DNA from: OCS116 sp051531935
Lineage (GTDB): Bacteria; Pseudomonadota; Alphaproteobacteria; Rhizobiales; OSC116
Direction: 5' to 3'
Length of the DNA stretch: 64,000 nt
Assembly (NCBI GenBank): GCA_051531935.1
Contig: JAOPTR010000016.1
Coordinates: forward strand, 310,001-374,000
Under the pieces are notes generated by a model. That model saw only the letters and a program-made list of their open reading frames with translations. It made no database searches and was not told the origin of the DNA. Both the position numbers and the translations under genes were made by a program. Shown piece by piece: positions 44,198 to 53,075 of this stretch; the first letter of the stretch is position 1; every line of letters begins with the position of its first letter.

Positions 44198-45055
44198 ATG
44201 ACTTTCAGAAAATTATCAGGAACACCACCTAAAATCGCTTTACCCAAAGGCGCGGTTGATACCCACATCCATATTTATGACAGCAAACGTTTTGGCCCCG
44301 AAGAAGGCGGCCCAGGCTTGGTTTCTGACGCATTAATCGAACATTACGAGCAAGTGCAAAAATGGCTTGGGCTGGAGCGCGTGGTACTTACCAATGGCAA
44401 TGGTTACCAATTTAACAATAGATGCACATTGGATGCGCTATACCATTTTGGTGAAAAAGCCCGCGCAATTGTGGCTATTAATCCAGAGACTATTACCGAC
44501 GACGAAATTGATTCTATGACCATGCAAGGTGTGCGTGGAGCGCGCATTATGAATATCTTGCAAGGGGCAATTGGGCTCGAAGGATTACTTGCTGTGAATG
44601 CAAGAGTCAAACCGTTCGGTTGGAATTTAATTGTGCAGTTTGACGGACGAGAAATGGTGCAACATGAGCCATTATTAAAGCAAATTCAAGGTGATTATGT
44701 CATCGACCATACTGGAAAATACATAGAACCTGTAAGTGTTGACGACCCATCGTTTACGGCTTTACTAAGACTCATTGACCGTGGCAATTGCTACGTTAAA
44801 TTAGCAGGTTACTACGAAACTTCTATTGTCGGCGCACCGGGATATGACGACGTGGCTGCTATGGCAAAGGCGTTGATCGCATATGCTCCAGAACGTATTT
44901 TATGGGCAACCAATTGGCCTCATAATATGGCGGTGAATGCGGATATCTATCCAAACGATGCTCATTTGATAGATTTAATGAATGACTGGGCTGGCTCGAC
45001 CAAAGTAAGACAGCAAATTTTTGTCGATAACCCATCTCAATTATATGGCTTTTGA
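44198..45055 (+). CDS. D-galactarolactone isomerase (amidohydrolase family)
   Basis: A 285-residue TIM-barrel protein of the amidohydrolase 2 family: PKGAVDTHIHIYDSKRFGPE at the N-terminus, DHTGKYIEPVSVDDPSF, KLAGYYETS, and the closing RILWATNWPHNM. Agrobacterium has a cog3618 enzyme in the same neighbourhood as udh and gci that isomerises galactaro-1,5-lactone to the 1,4-lactone; this protein and context fit. A 2-pyrone-4,6-dicarboxylate lactonase-like hydrolase is the alternative. Ribosome site AAGGGAA. Last gene of the operon. Confidence 0.83.
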   Translation: MTFRKLSGTPPKIALPKGAVDTHIHIYDSKRFGPEEGGPGLVSDALIEHYEQVQKWLGLERVVLTNGNGYQFNNRCTLDALYHFGEKARAIVAINPETITDDEIDSMTMQGVRGARIMNILQGAIGLEGLLAVNARVKPFGWNLIVQFDGREMVQHEPLLKQIQGDYVIDHTGKYIEPVSVDDPSFTALLRLIDRGNCYVKLAGYYETSIVGAPGYDDVAAMAKALIAYAPERILWATNWPHNMAVNADIYPNDAHLIDLMNDWAGSTKVRQQIFVDNPSQLYGF

Positions 45056-45106
45056 GAATCATTATTTAGAGTTATAGCTTAGGTAAATTATATTAAAGGC
45101 ACTCAC

Positions 45107-45904
45107 ATGCAAATTATTATATCGCCTGCTAAAACTCTAGATTTTGAAACAGCGCCTGTTACAGATATTTACACACAATCTGAATATTTAAACAAATCTC
45201 GCACATTAAATGCCCAACTTAAAAAACTAAAAGTTGCTGATATTTCAAAACTTATGGGTTTGAGCGAAAACCTCGCCACACTTAACGTTGCGCGCTATAA
45301 AGAGTGGAAACTGCCTTTCACAACTGACACTGCTAAGCAGGCCATTTTGGCCTTTAAGGGCGATGTTTATATTGGGTTAAATGCTGAAACCATGAGCGAA
45401 GCTGATTTTGAATTTGCGCAACAACATTTGCGCATTCTTTCTGGGCTATACGGCATTTTAAAGCCATTGGATTTGATTATGCCGTACCGCTTGGAAATGG
45501 GCACGCGACTAGCCACAACAAAAGGCACGAACTTATACCATTTTTGGGGTGATAGTTTAACTTTGGCTATGAATAAAGAAGCCAAAAGTGACGCTTTTAG
45601 TGATGAAGACAATGTGATAATAAACCTTGCCTCTAACGAATATTCCAAAGTGCTGAACCGTAAAAAATTGAACGCTCAAATCATCACACCTATTTTTAAA
45701 GATCAAAAAAACAACCATTATAAAGTGATTAGTTTTTTCGCAAAAAAGGCTCGTGGATTGATGTCTCGTTACATCATCGACAACCGCATTACCAATGCCG
45801 AAGACATTAAGAAATTTGAAATTGCAGGTTATTATTTTTGCCCCGAACAATCCACACAAAGTGATTGGATATTCCAACGTGAAGAAAAGCACGCTGGCAT
45901 GTAA
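45107..45904 (+). CDS. yaaA: peroxide stress protein YaaA (DUF328)
   Basis: A 265-residue YaaA/UPF0246 protein. MQIIISPAKTLDFE at the N-terminus, LSGLYGILKPLDLIMPYRLEMG in the middle and FFAKKARGLMSRYIIDNRI near the C-terminus are hallmark blocks. In E. coli YaaA lowers intracellular iron and limits DNA damage under peroxide stress. Cytoplasmic. It appears monocistronic; no OxyR-type site was recognised in the 51-bp gap upstream. Confidence 0.93.
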   Translation: MQIIISPAKTLDFETAPVTDIYTQSEYLNKSRTLNAQLKKLKVADISKLMGLSENLATLNVARYKEWKLPFTTDTAKQAILAFKGDVYIGLNAETMSEADFEFAQQHLRILSGLYGILKPLDLIMPYRLEMGTRLATTKGTNLYHFWGDSLTLAMNKEAKSDAFSDEDNVIINLASNEYSKVLNRKKLNAQIITPIFKDQKNNHYKVISFFAKKARGLMSRYIIDNRITNAEDIKKFEIAGYYFCPEQSTQSDWIFQREEKHAGM

Positions 45905-45972
45905 AATATCAAAATTCGGACAATTCCGTTTAAATAAGCTATTCTTGATGTTTAACTTATTGGGAGCTAATG

Positions 45973-46419
45973 ATGGAAGAACCGCGTAAAACTTGGCTTG
46001 AGAACCGCACAATCATCATCGCATGGCTTGTTTTCTTTTTCCCAATTGGGCTATATGCCGTTTGGAAAAGCTCCATTTTTGACGATAATCAAAGGAAGAC
46101 CATAACCGTAGTGGTCCTCATTGTATCGGTGGGATTCTTGTTTTTTGGGTTGCGCAGTTTCCGTGATATTCTTTTTGTTTTTATTTTATGCCCTGGTGCT
46201 ATTTATTTGCTTTGGAATGACAGCAGTGTCAAAAAAACCACCACTTATCTATTTTGTGGTGCGATGGTGGTTGTGTTCGTCACTTATTTCAATGGTTATG
46301 TTGGTGGCGGAGGTGGTGAGCCTGCATATAATTCGGACTGTGTTGCTGTGCTTGAAAAAGGTGGCTGCACCTATTACCGAGACGCCAATTGCGTGGTAAT
46401 TCAAACAACTTGCGGTTAA
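45973..46419 (+). CDS. small membrane protein of unknown function with Cys-rich tail
   Basis: A 148-residue protein I do not recognise. Four hydrophobic segments follow a short charged N-terminus (TIIIAWLVFFFPIGLYAVW; ITVVVLIVSVGFLFFG; ILFVFILCPGAIYLLW; LFCGAMVVVFVTYF). After the last comes GGGGGEP and a 25-residue tail with four cysteines (SDCVAVLEKGGCTYYRDANC…TTCG). The tail may be a disulfide-bonded knob if it faces the periplasm. ATG 45973 is 7 nt from GGGAG; ATG 45970 is the alternative. It stands between yaaA and glcF with no evident functional link. Confidence 0.7.
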   Translation: MEEPRKTWLENRTIIIAWLVFFFPIGLYAVWKSSIFDDNQRKTITVVVLIVSVGFLFFGLRSFRDILFVFILCPGAIYLLWNDSSVKKTTTYLFCGAMVVVFVTYFNGYVGGGGGEPAYNSDCVAVLEKGGCTYYRDANCVVIQTTCG

Positions 46420-46456
46420 AGCCCAGACTAAAAACTCTGACTAATCACCTTAAACT

Positions 46457-47740
46457 TTACTTCATTGCAGGTGGCATTGGGCCACCTGTAGCCCAGTCTA
46501 ATAGCTCGATTGTATGAACGATCGGAATTCCTGTCGCCGAGCCAAGCTGCATCATGCAGCCAATATTACCCGCCGCTATCACTTCTGGTGTTTTGGCTTC
46601 TAGGTTTTTTATTTTCCGTTGCTTTAATTGACCCGAAATTTCGGGCTGCATTAAATTGTAAGTACCCGCAGAGCCACAACATAAGTGAGATTCCGCAGGC
46701 TCAACCACTGCAAACCCAACTTGTTTTAACAAGGTCTTGGGGTGAGTTTTAATTTGCTGCCCATGTTGTAGCGAACAAGCCGAATGATAGGCTACTTTTA
46801 AGTTTTTGGCTTTGTTAGCATTTTCTAATTTTATATCTATCATCACCTCTGAAATGTCTTTAGATATTGCCGAAACACGTGCTGCATTTTCGGCCAAGTG
46901 GGTTTCTTTGAACATATGCCCATAATCTTTAACGGTCGTGCCACAGCCCGAGGTGTTTATAACAATTGCATCCAAGCCTTCGCCATCCATTTCGGCCCCC
47001 CACGCATTGATATTTTTTGCTGCCGTCGCATGGCTTTCACTGGTTTTGCCCATGTGATGAGTGAGTGCGCCACAACAGCCTGCGCCTTTGGCTACAATCA
47101 CCTCGCAACCATGCCGTGTCAGAATACGAATGGTTGCATCATTAATGTCAGTATTTAGGGCTTTTTGTGCGCAACCAGTCATCAAAGCCACACGTTTTTT
47201 GCGTTGACCTTGGGCGGCAAAAGTTTGCGGCCTATCATTTGGTGATTTCGGGGGTAATTTATTGGGTGCAAATTCAACCATTGAGCGAATTTTTTTAGGC
47301 AATATGGGTGCAAAAGGCTTGGCAATTTTGGCGCCAAACATAGCCAACCGAAACCGATTAGAATGTGGCAAAATACGGGCTAGCATCCATCTAATCGCCC
47401 TATCATCCCATTTTCTGGTGTATTTTTGCTCTACATATTCACGCGCATGGTCGATAAGATGCATATAATGCACGCCCGATGGGCAAGTTGTCATGCAGGC
47501 CAAACAGCTTAAGCATCTATCAATATGTTTTACTGTTTTTTCGTCAGGCACACGGTTGTTTTCTAGCATATCCTTGATTAAATAAATGCGGCCACGCGGG
47601 CTGTCTAACTCATCACCCAGCAATTGATAAGTGGGGCAAGTGGCAGTGCAAAAACCGCAATGTACACAAGCTCTCAAAATTTTATTTGAAGCTGCGGTTG
47701 AAGTGTCTTTTAACTGTTCAGGGGTGAAATTAGTTTGCAT
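46457..47740 (-). CDS. glcF: glycolate oxidase iron-sulfur subunit GlcF
   Basis: A 427-residue protein with two 4Fe-4S ferredoxin clusters (CVHCGFCTATCP near residue 26 and CLSCLACMTTCP near residue 77) and two CCG domains (GCCGALTHHMG; LCCGSAGTYN). It takes electrons from the GlcDE flavoproteins to the respiratory chain, at the inner face of the membrane. It overlaps glcE by 11 bp and is the last gene of glcDEF. Confidence 0.93.
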   Translation of the reverse strand: MQTNFTPEQLKDTSTAASNKILRACVHCGFCTATCPTYQLLGDELDSPRGRIYLIKDMLENNRVPDEKTVKHIDRCLSCLACMTTCPSGVHYMHLIDHAREYVEQKYTRKWDDRAIRWMLARILPHSNRFRLAMFGAKIAKPFAPILPKKIRSMVEFAPNKLPPKSPNDRPQTFAAQGQRKKRVALMTGCAQKALNTDINDATIRILTRHGCEVIVAKGAGCCGALTHHMGKTSESHATAAKNINAWGAEMDGEGLDAIVINTSGCGTTVKDYGHMFKETHLAENAARVSAISKDISEVMIDIKLENANKAKNLKVAYHSACSLQHGQQIKTHPKTLLKQVGFAVVEPAESHLCCGSAGTYNLMQPEISGQLKQRKIKNLEAKTPEVIAAGNIGCMMQLGSATGIPIVHTIELLDWATGGPMPPAMK

Positions 47741-48929
47741 TTGTGCGCCCCTTTATGCCTAAATTTCCCATTAAATTTGGGTTTAGAATGCCGCTAGGAT
47801 CGAATTTATTTTTTATCATGGCCGATAATTTCGCCACACCAATAGATTCTAGTTGAAACGCAGGTATTTTCGTTTTTATTGCATCCGACGCCCGCACCAA
47901 TGTGGCATGGCCACTGGTTTTTGCCACTGCATTACGAATTAGTTTGGCGCTTGCATCATTGTTATCATCGTTCAAATTCACCCACATTAGTCCACCGCCC
48001 CAATCATACAAAATCTCTGCTTCGGCATCGGCCAATATTTCTTGTGTGACAGCAATTGCATCGCTTGGTTTTACCGATATTTTCCAAATGGGAGTTTTGC
48101 TATTTGCAAAAATTTCGACATTGCGAATTTGCTGCCAAATTTCGGCATTTTGTTCGGCTTCTAAAATGTTTGTATCGCTAGTTTTTGCCAATAGGCCTTT
48201 TAGTTTATTCAGTCGATAGTCAACCTGACTGTCAAAGCCTTCAACTCTTAGAAGCACCTGTTTTTTATTCATTATATAAGCCGCGCCTGTCACCTCAAAC
48301 GGTGAGCCAAGCCCTGCCGACATAATGTCGATTGCATCCATCAAGGATTGATTTTCAAAAACTAAAGTGGCTTGGCGCTCTGGCAATGGCAGTGTTTTAA
48401 AAGCAACTTCGGTAAGTATGCCCAATGTGCCGAATGAACCTGCCATCAGCTTCACTAAATCTAAGCCCGTTACGTTTTTCATCACACGGCCACCATTTTT
48501 AACAATCTCACCAGAGCCAGAAACATACCGCACGCCCAAAAGCGCATCTCGGCACGCCCCCACTTGAATGCGCCTTGAGCCAGAAATATTACACGCCACA
48601 ACGCCACCAATTGTCGATTGTCCATCTGTTCCATAAATGGAGTTATGGGTCATCGGCTCAAATGCTAATCTTTGGCCTTCGCTTTGCAACAATGCTTCAA
48701 TTTCTGCCAATGGAGTGCCTGTTTTGGCAACCAGTGTCAGTGCTGCAGGATCGTATAAATTTACGCCCTTAATATCGCTTAAAGATAGAATAGTTTTGGT
48801 TGCCACTATGCCACCAAGCCCTGCGCGCGTGCCCCCACCCTGAATTTTAAGAGTACGCTTTTGCGCATTAGCATCCGCAACCAATTGGCTGAGTTGTTGC
48901 TCATCTGTTGGGGTTATTAAATCAAGCAT
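47730..48929 (-). CDS. glcE: glycolate oxidase FAD-binding subunit GlcE
   Basis: A 399-residue FAD-linked oxidase subunit, shorter than GlcD and typical of GlcE. PCMH-type FAD-binding region: TLKIQGGGTRAGLGG, TDGQSTIGGVVACNISGSRR and GGRVMKNVTGLDLVKLMAGSFGTLGILTEV. It works with GlcD and GlcF in oxidation of glycolate to glyoxylate. Overlaps glcD by 8 bp and glcF by 11 bp. Confidence 0.92.
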   Translation of the reverse strand: MLDLITPTDEQQLSQLVADANAQKRTLKIQGGGTRAGLGGIVATKTILSLSDIKGVNLYDPAALTLVAKTGTPLAEIEALLQSEGQRLAFEPMTHNSIYGTDGQSTIGGVVACNISGSRRIQVGACRDALLGVRYVSGSGEIVKNGGRVMKNVTGLDLVKLMAGSFGTLGILTEVAFKTLPLPERQATLVFENQSLMDAIDIMSAGLGSPFEVTGAAYIMNKKQVLLRVEGFDSQVDYRLNKLKGLLAKTSDTNILEAEQNAEIWQQIRNVEIFANSKTPIWKISVKPSDAIAVTQEILADAEAEILYDWGGGLMWVNLNDDNNDASAKLIRNAVAKTSGHATLVRASDAIKTKIPAFQLESIGVAKLSAMIKNKFDPSGILNPNLMGNLGIKGRTNAN

Positions 48930-50388
48930 TGTCGCCCCTCATATTCTTGGAATTTCTGCGTTTTTCGCTTAAAGCAAGCGGATAGACTTTTGCGGGGTTT
49001 AGCAACCAATCTGGGTCAAAACAATCCTTCACAAGCATTTGTGCTTCTAAATCTACATCCGTATATTGAACCGTCATTAAATCGCGTTTTTCTATGCCAA
49101 CTCCGTGCTCACCCGTTAAGCAGCCGCCCACTTCGACACATAGGCGCAAAATGTCAGCGCCAAAGTTTTCGGCACGTTCTAAATCGCCTTCTTGGTTGGC
49201 ATTATAGAGGATAAGTGGGTGCATATTTCCATCACCTGCGTGGAAAACATTACCCACTTGCAAGCCATGTTTTTCGGATAACTCACCAATGCCTTTTAAT
49301 ACATCTGCCAAGCGGCTCACGGGCACTGTGCCATCTAAACACATATAGTCATTAATTTGCCCAACCGCGCCAAAGGCCGATTTTCGGCCTTTCCAAATCA
49401 TTGCAGATTCTTCTTCACTATGGCTTTGTTTGATAGCAGCAGGGTTTAATTTATTGGCAATTTCAGTAATTTTATCGAGCTGCTCGTTGATTTCTTGTTC
49501 ACTACCTTCAACCTCAACAATCAGCAAAGCTTCGACATCGGGGTATCCTGCGCCCGAAAATTCGCCAGCCACTTTAATGATAAGCCGATCCATATATTCG
49601 ATCGCGACAGGCAAAATACCCGATTTTATAATATCTGCTACGCATTGGCCTGCAACAGCAGGTTCATCAAAACCAATCAATACAGGCCGTGCGCCTTCTG
49701 GCTTTGGTAATATGCGTAATGTCGCTTCGGTCACGATGCCTAATTGGCCTTCCGAGCCACAAATGACGCCCAATAAATCATATCCCGCAGCATCCAAATG
49801 CGAACCGCCAATTTCGACAATCTCGCCATCGGCCATAACCATTGTTACGCCCATCAGGTTATTGGTTGTCACGCCATATTTTAAACAATGAGCGCCACCA
49901 CTATTCATGGCAATATTACCTGCTATGGCGCAGGCAAGTTGGCTAGATGGGTCTGGCGCATAGAAAAAATCTTGATCCTCAACTGCACCTGTGACTGAAA
50001 GATTTGTTACGCCTGTTTCAACTTTAATAAACCGATTAGGAATGTCGATTTCTAAATGTTTATTCAGCCTTGCGGTGCCAAGAATTATGCTATCGGCGGT
50101 TGGCAATGCTCCGCCTGCGAGCGAGGTACCAGAACCGCGCGGCACAACTGGCACTCCAAGTTTATGGCAGGTTTTCATAATGGCTGAAACTTCTTGCGTA
50201 TTGCTAGGCAGTGTAACGGCCAAAGGCGTGCAGCGATAGGCCGACAGCCCATCACATTCGTAAGCAATGGTTTCGGCAACATCACTAATTACTGTATTTT
50301 GTGGTAATGCAGCTTCTAAAGCTGCCACAATTTCTTGTCGTCGATTTAGAATTGCAAGATCTGGATCTGGCATTGCGATTGTTGACAT
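48922..50388 (-). CDS. glcD: glycolate oxidase catalytic subunit GlcD
   Basis: A 488-residue FAD-dependent oxidoreductase. FAD domain motifs VVPRGSGTSLAGGA and AIAGNIAMNSGGAHCLKYGVTTNNL, then GSEGQLGIVTEATLRI. The C-terminal catalytic half contains NVFHAGDGNMHPLI and GGCLTGEHGVGIEKRD. Catalyses oxidation of glycolate (or D-lactate) to the keto acid. First gene of glcDEF; glcB and glcG lie 4 kb away, supporting glycolate over D-lactate. Confidence 0.93.
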   Translation of the reverse strand: MSTIAMPDPDLAILNRRQEIVAALEAALPQNTVISDVAETIAYECDGLSAYRCTPLAVTLPSNTQEVSAIMKTCHKLGVPVVPRGSGTSLAGGALPTADSIILGTARLNKHLEIDIPNRFIKVETGVTNLSVTGAVEDQDFFYAPDPSSQLACAIAGNIAMNSGGAHCLKYGVTTNNLMGVTMVMADGEIVEIGGSHLDAAGYDLLGVICGSEGQLGIVTEATLRILPKPEGARPVLIGFDEPAVAGQCVADIIKSGILPVAIEYMDRLIIKVAGEFSGAGYPDVEALLIVEVEGSEQEINEQLDKITEIANKLNPAAIKQSHSEEESAMIWKGRKSAFGAVGQINDYMCLDGTVPVSRLADVLKGIGELSEKHGLQVGNVFHAGDGNMHPLILYNANQEGDLERAENFGADILRLCVEVGGCLTGEHGVGIEKRDLMTVQYTDVDLEAQMLVKDCFDPDWLLNPAKVYPLALSEKRRNSKNMRGDNA

Positions 50389-50650
50389 TTTGACCCTCTA
50401 TACCCAAATTTTGAACCCAATTCAAAGATTGAAGCTTATATTCGTTCGACACCTGTAGCAATGAATATTTTCTCAACCCATTCATTTAACGGCACAATAT
50501 AACCGAGAACAACCAGATTATCATGCATTATAAAGATGGCCATTGACGCCCAAATTAAATGGATAAAATTGAGTGACTGGGCCGCAAGTTCGATTTAGCG
50601 GCAACCTATCCGATCAAACCCATTATTAATATATCAATTTTTAAAATATA

Positions 50651-50678
50651 TTGACATCTTGCCTATCTCTCTTATCTT
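50651..50678 (+). promoter_or_regulatory. sigma-70-type promoter candidate for maeB
   Basis: Perfect -35 TTGACA (50651-50656), 16-bp spacer, -10 TATCTT (50673-50678; four of six consensus bases). Predicted start is about 90 bp before the ATG at 50778. Confidence 0.5.
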
Positions 50679-50710
50679 GAAGCTCTTATTTTCTAAATTT
50701 AAAACTAATT

Positions 50711-50741
50711 CATTTGCAAATATATTTAATATTTACAAATG
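50711..50741. promoter_or_regulatory. near-perfect 13-bp inverted repeat in the maeB leader
   Basis: CATTTGCAAATAT (50711-50723) and ATATTTACAAATG (50729-50741) are inverted copies with one mismatch and a 5-bp spacer. It lies between the candidate promoter and the maeB start, so it could be a repressor site or an RNA stem. No T-run follows. Confidence 0.45.
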
Positions 50742-50777
50742 AAAACATAATCTTATACATGATTGGGCAAGTATATT

Positions 50778-53069
50778 ATGACTGACGATTCTAACGAGAA
50801 AAAAGCGCTCGACCAAGCGGCGTTGCATTTTCATCAATATCCAAAACCAGGTAAATTGGAGATTACAGCCACCAAACCATTGGGCAACCAACGCGATTTG
50901 GCATTGGCATATTCACCTGGTGTGGCAGCACCGTGTTTGGAAATTGAGAAAGACCCCCTAAAAGCTTCGGACTATACGTCACGTGGTAATTTGGTTGCCG
51001 TAATTTCTAACGGAACAGCTGTTTTGGGCTTGGGTGCCATTGGTGCGCTGGCTTCAAAACCAGTGATGGAAGGAAAAGCGGTTTTATTCAAAAAATTTGC
51101 AGGCATAGATGTTTTTGACATTGAAGTTGATGAATTAGACCCTGATAAATTCATTGACACAGTCGCCTCATTAGAACCAACTTTTGGCGGAATTAATTTA
51201 GAAGATATCAAAGCCCCTGAATGCTTTTATATTGAAGAAGAATTACGCAAACGGATGAAAATTCCTGTTTTTCATGATGACCAGCATGGTACGGCTATCA
51301 TTGTGGGCGCTGCGGTTATTAATGCTTTACATCTTTCTAATAAGAAAATTGAAGATGTGCGCATTGTGGCTTCGGGCGCGGGCGCAGCGGCATTGGCTTG
51401 TCTTAATTTACTTGTATCTTTGGGCGCAAAAAAAGAAAATATTTTAGTTTGCGATAGTAAAGGCGTTATCTACCAAGGCCGAAACTCCAACTTGGATAAA
51501 TGGAAAGGCGCTTATGAGCGCGATACAGATTTACGCACGCTAGAAGATTGCATGCCTGGTGCCGATATTTTCTTAGGCCTCAGCGCGGCGGGTATTATGA
51601 AACCGCACATGTTGGAAAAAATGGCAAAAAATCCTTTAATCTTGGCTCTCTCCAACCCAACACCCGAAATTATGCCCGATTTAGCCCGCGAAGTGCGCCC
51701 AGATGCGATGATTTGCACAGGCAGAAGTGACTTCACGAACCAAGTGAATAATGTGCTGTGTTTCCCATTCCTATTCCGCGGTGCATTGGATGTAGTGGCG
51801 AGTGCGATCAACGAAGAAATGAAAATGGCGGCCGTGAATGCCATTGCTGCATTGGCACGCGAACCAATTTTAGATGATACGACCACCTCGGTAAGCGGTA
51901 ACATACCTACATTTGGTCCAGATTATTTAATCCCTAGCCCATTTGACCCACGCTTAATTTTACACATTGCCCCTGCTGTTGCTCTGGCGGCTGAGCAAAC
52001 AGGAGTGGCTTTGCGTCCTATCGAAGATATGGATGTATATATGAGCACATTGGAGCGTTTTGTATTCCGCTCTGGCATGGTGATGAAGCCAATTATTGAA
52101 CGTGCTAAAGCCGACCCAAAACGAGTTATTTTTGCCGATGGTGAGGATGAGCGTGTATTGCGTGCTGCCCAAGTATTGCTTGAAGAAGGTAGCGCCATCC
52201 CTATGCTTATTGGCCGTCCATCGGTTATTGAAGCGCGGCTTAAGCGTTTTGGCCTCAACCTAAAGCTTGGCACTGATATCGAGGTGATTAACCCCGAAGA
52301 TGACCCGCGTTATCACCAATATGTTGAGCGCTTCCACTCGTTGGTTATTCGCAAGGGCGTAACACCTGACGCTGCACGCACAATTGTGCGTACAAACACC
52401 ACTGTAATTGGTGCTTTGGCTGTTGATTGCGGCGATGCAGATGCGCTTATTTGCGGGTTACAAGGTCGTTATATCAAGCATATACGTGACATTAAATCTA
52501 TCATCGGGTTGGCCGAAAATGCGCCTGATTACTCTGCATTGTCGCTTTTATTAATTGCCAATAAAGAGCCGATGTTCCTTGCTGATACATATGTAACGGA
52601 CGAACCAACTTGCGACGAGATTGTTGCCATGGCGAGCGAAGCTGCCGAACATTTTAAGAATTTTGGCATCGAGCCTAAAACTGCAATGCTGTCTTATTCT
52701 AACTTTGGCTCGCGCACCAGTAAATCGACCGAAAAAATGAACCGCGCATATCATAAATTAAGAGCTAAATTTCCAGATATGATGTTGGAAGGTGAAATGC
52801 AGGGCGATGTTGCCTTAAGTGAAATATACCGCCAAAAATTAATACCCAATTCTTCACTTAAGGGATCAGCAAATCTATTGCTATTTCCTAATCTTGATGC
52901 TTCTAACATTGCGCTTACACTGCTTAAGGAAGCTACAAATGCCTTGCATGTTGGCCCTATTTTAATGGGCACAGCAAAACCTGCGCATGTGATAACACCA
53001 AGTGTGACCACAAGGGGCTTAGTGAATATTGCATCTATCGCGGTAACGGAAGTGCAGCAAAAAGCTTGA
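50778..53069 (+). CDS. maeB: NADP-dependent malic enzyme MaeB (malic enzyme-phosphotransacetylase fusion)
   Basis: A 763-residue protein. The malic enzyme part (about 1-430) has LALAYSPGVAAPCLEI, FHDDQHGTAIIVGAAVINAL and ASGAGAAALACLNLL (NADP site). The phosphotransacetylase-like part (about 440-763) has RVIFADGEDERVLRAAQVL, LEGEMQGDVAL and GSANLLLFPNLDASNI. This architecture is standard for proteobacterial MaeB, which decarboxylates malate to pyruvate. ATG 50778 is chosen; a TTG at 50763 is in frame. It lies inside the glc cluster, where it can drain malate formed by GlcB. Confidence 0.93.
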   Translation: MTDDSNEKKALDQAALHFHQYPKPGKLEITATKPLGNQRDLALAYSPGVAAPCLEIEKDPLKASDYTSRGNLVAVISNGTAVLGLGAIGALASKPVMEGKAVLFKKFAGIDVFDIEVDELDPDKFIDTVASLEPTFGGINLEDIKAPECFYIEEELRKRMKIPVFHDDQHGTAIIVGAAVINALHLSNKKIEDVRIVASGAGAAALACLNLLVSLGAKKENILVCDSKGVIYQGRNSNLDKWKGAYERDTDLRTLEDCMPGADIFLGLSAAGIMKPHMLEKMAKNPLILALSNPTPEIMPDLAREVRPDAMICTGRSDFTNQVNNVLCFPFLFRGALDVVASAINEEMKMAAVNAIAALAREPILDDTTTSVSGNIPTFGPDYLIPSPFDPRLILHIAPAVALAAEQTGVALRPIEDMDVYMSTLERFVFRSGMVMKPIIERAKADPKRVIFADGEDERVLRAAQVLLEEGSAIPMLIGRPSVIEARLKRFGLNLKLGTDIEVINPEDDPRYHQYVERFHSLVIRKGVTPDAARTIVRTNTTVIGALAVDCGDADALICGLQGRYIKHIRDIKSIIGLAENAPDYSALSLLLIANKEPMFLADTYVTDEPTCDEIVAMASEAAEHFKNFGIEPKTAMLSYSNFGSRTSKSTEKMNRAYHKLRAKFPDMMLEGEMQGDVALSEIYRQKLIPNSSLKGSANLLLFPNLDASNIALTLLKEATNALHVGPILMGTAKPAHVITPSVTTRGLVNIASIAVTEVQQKA

Positions 53070-53075
53070 TACTGA

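Larger units (their letters stand above)
50389..50777. other. 389-bp divergent intergenic region glcD/maeB
   Basis: AT-rich control region with no gene. It holds a candidate promoter at 50651-50678 and an inverted repeat at 50711-50741, both on the maeB side. On the glcD side I see no clear promoter consensus, regulator box or hairpin. Confidence 0.5.
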
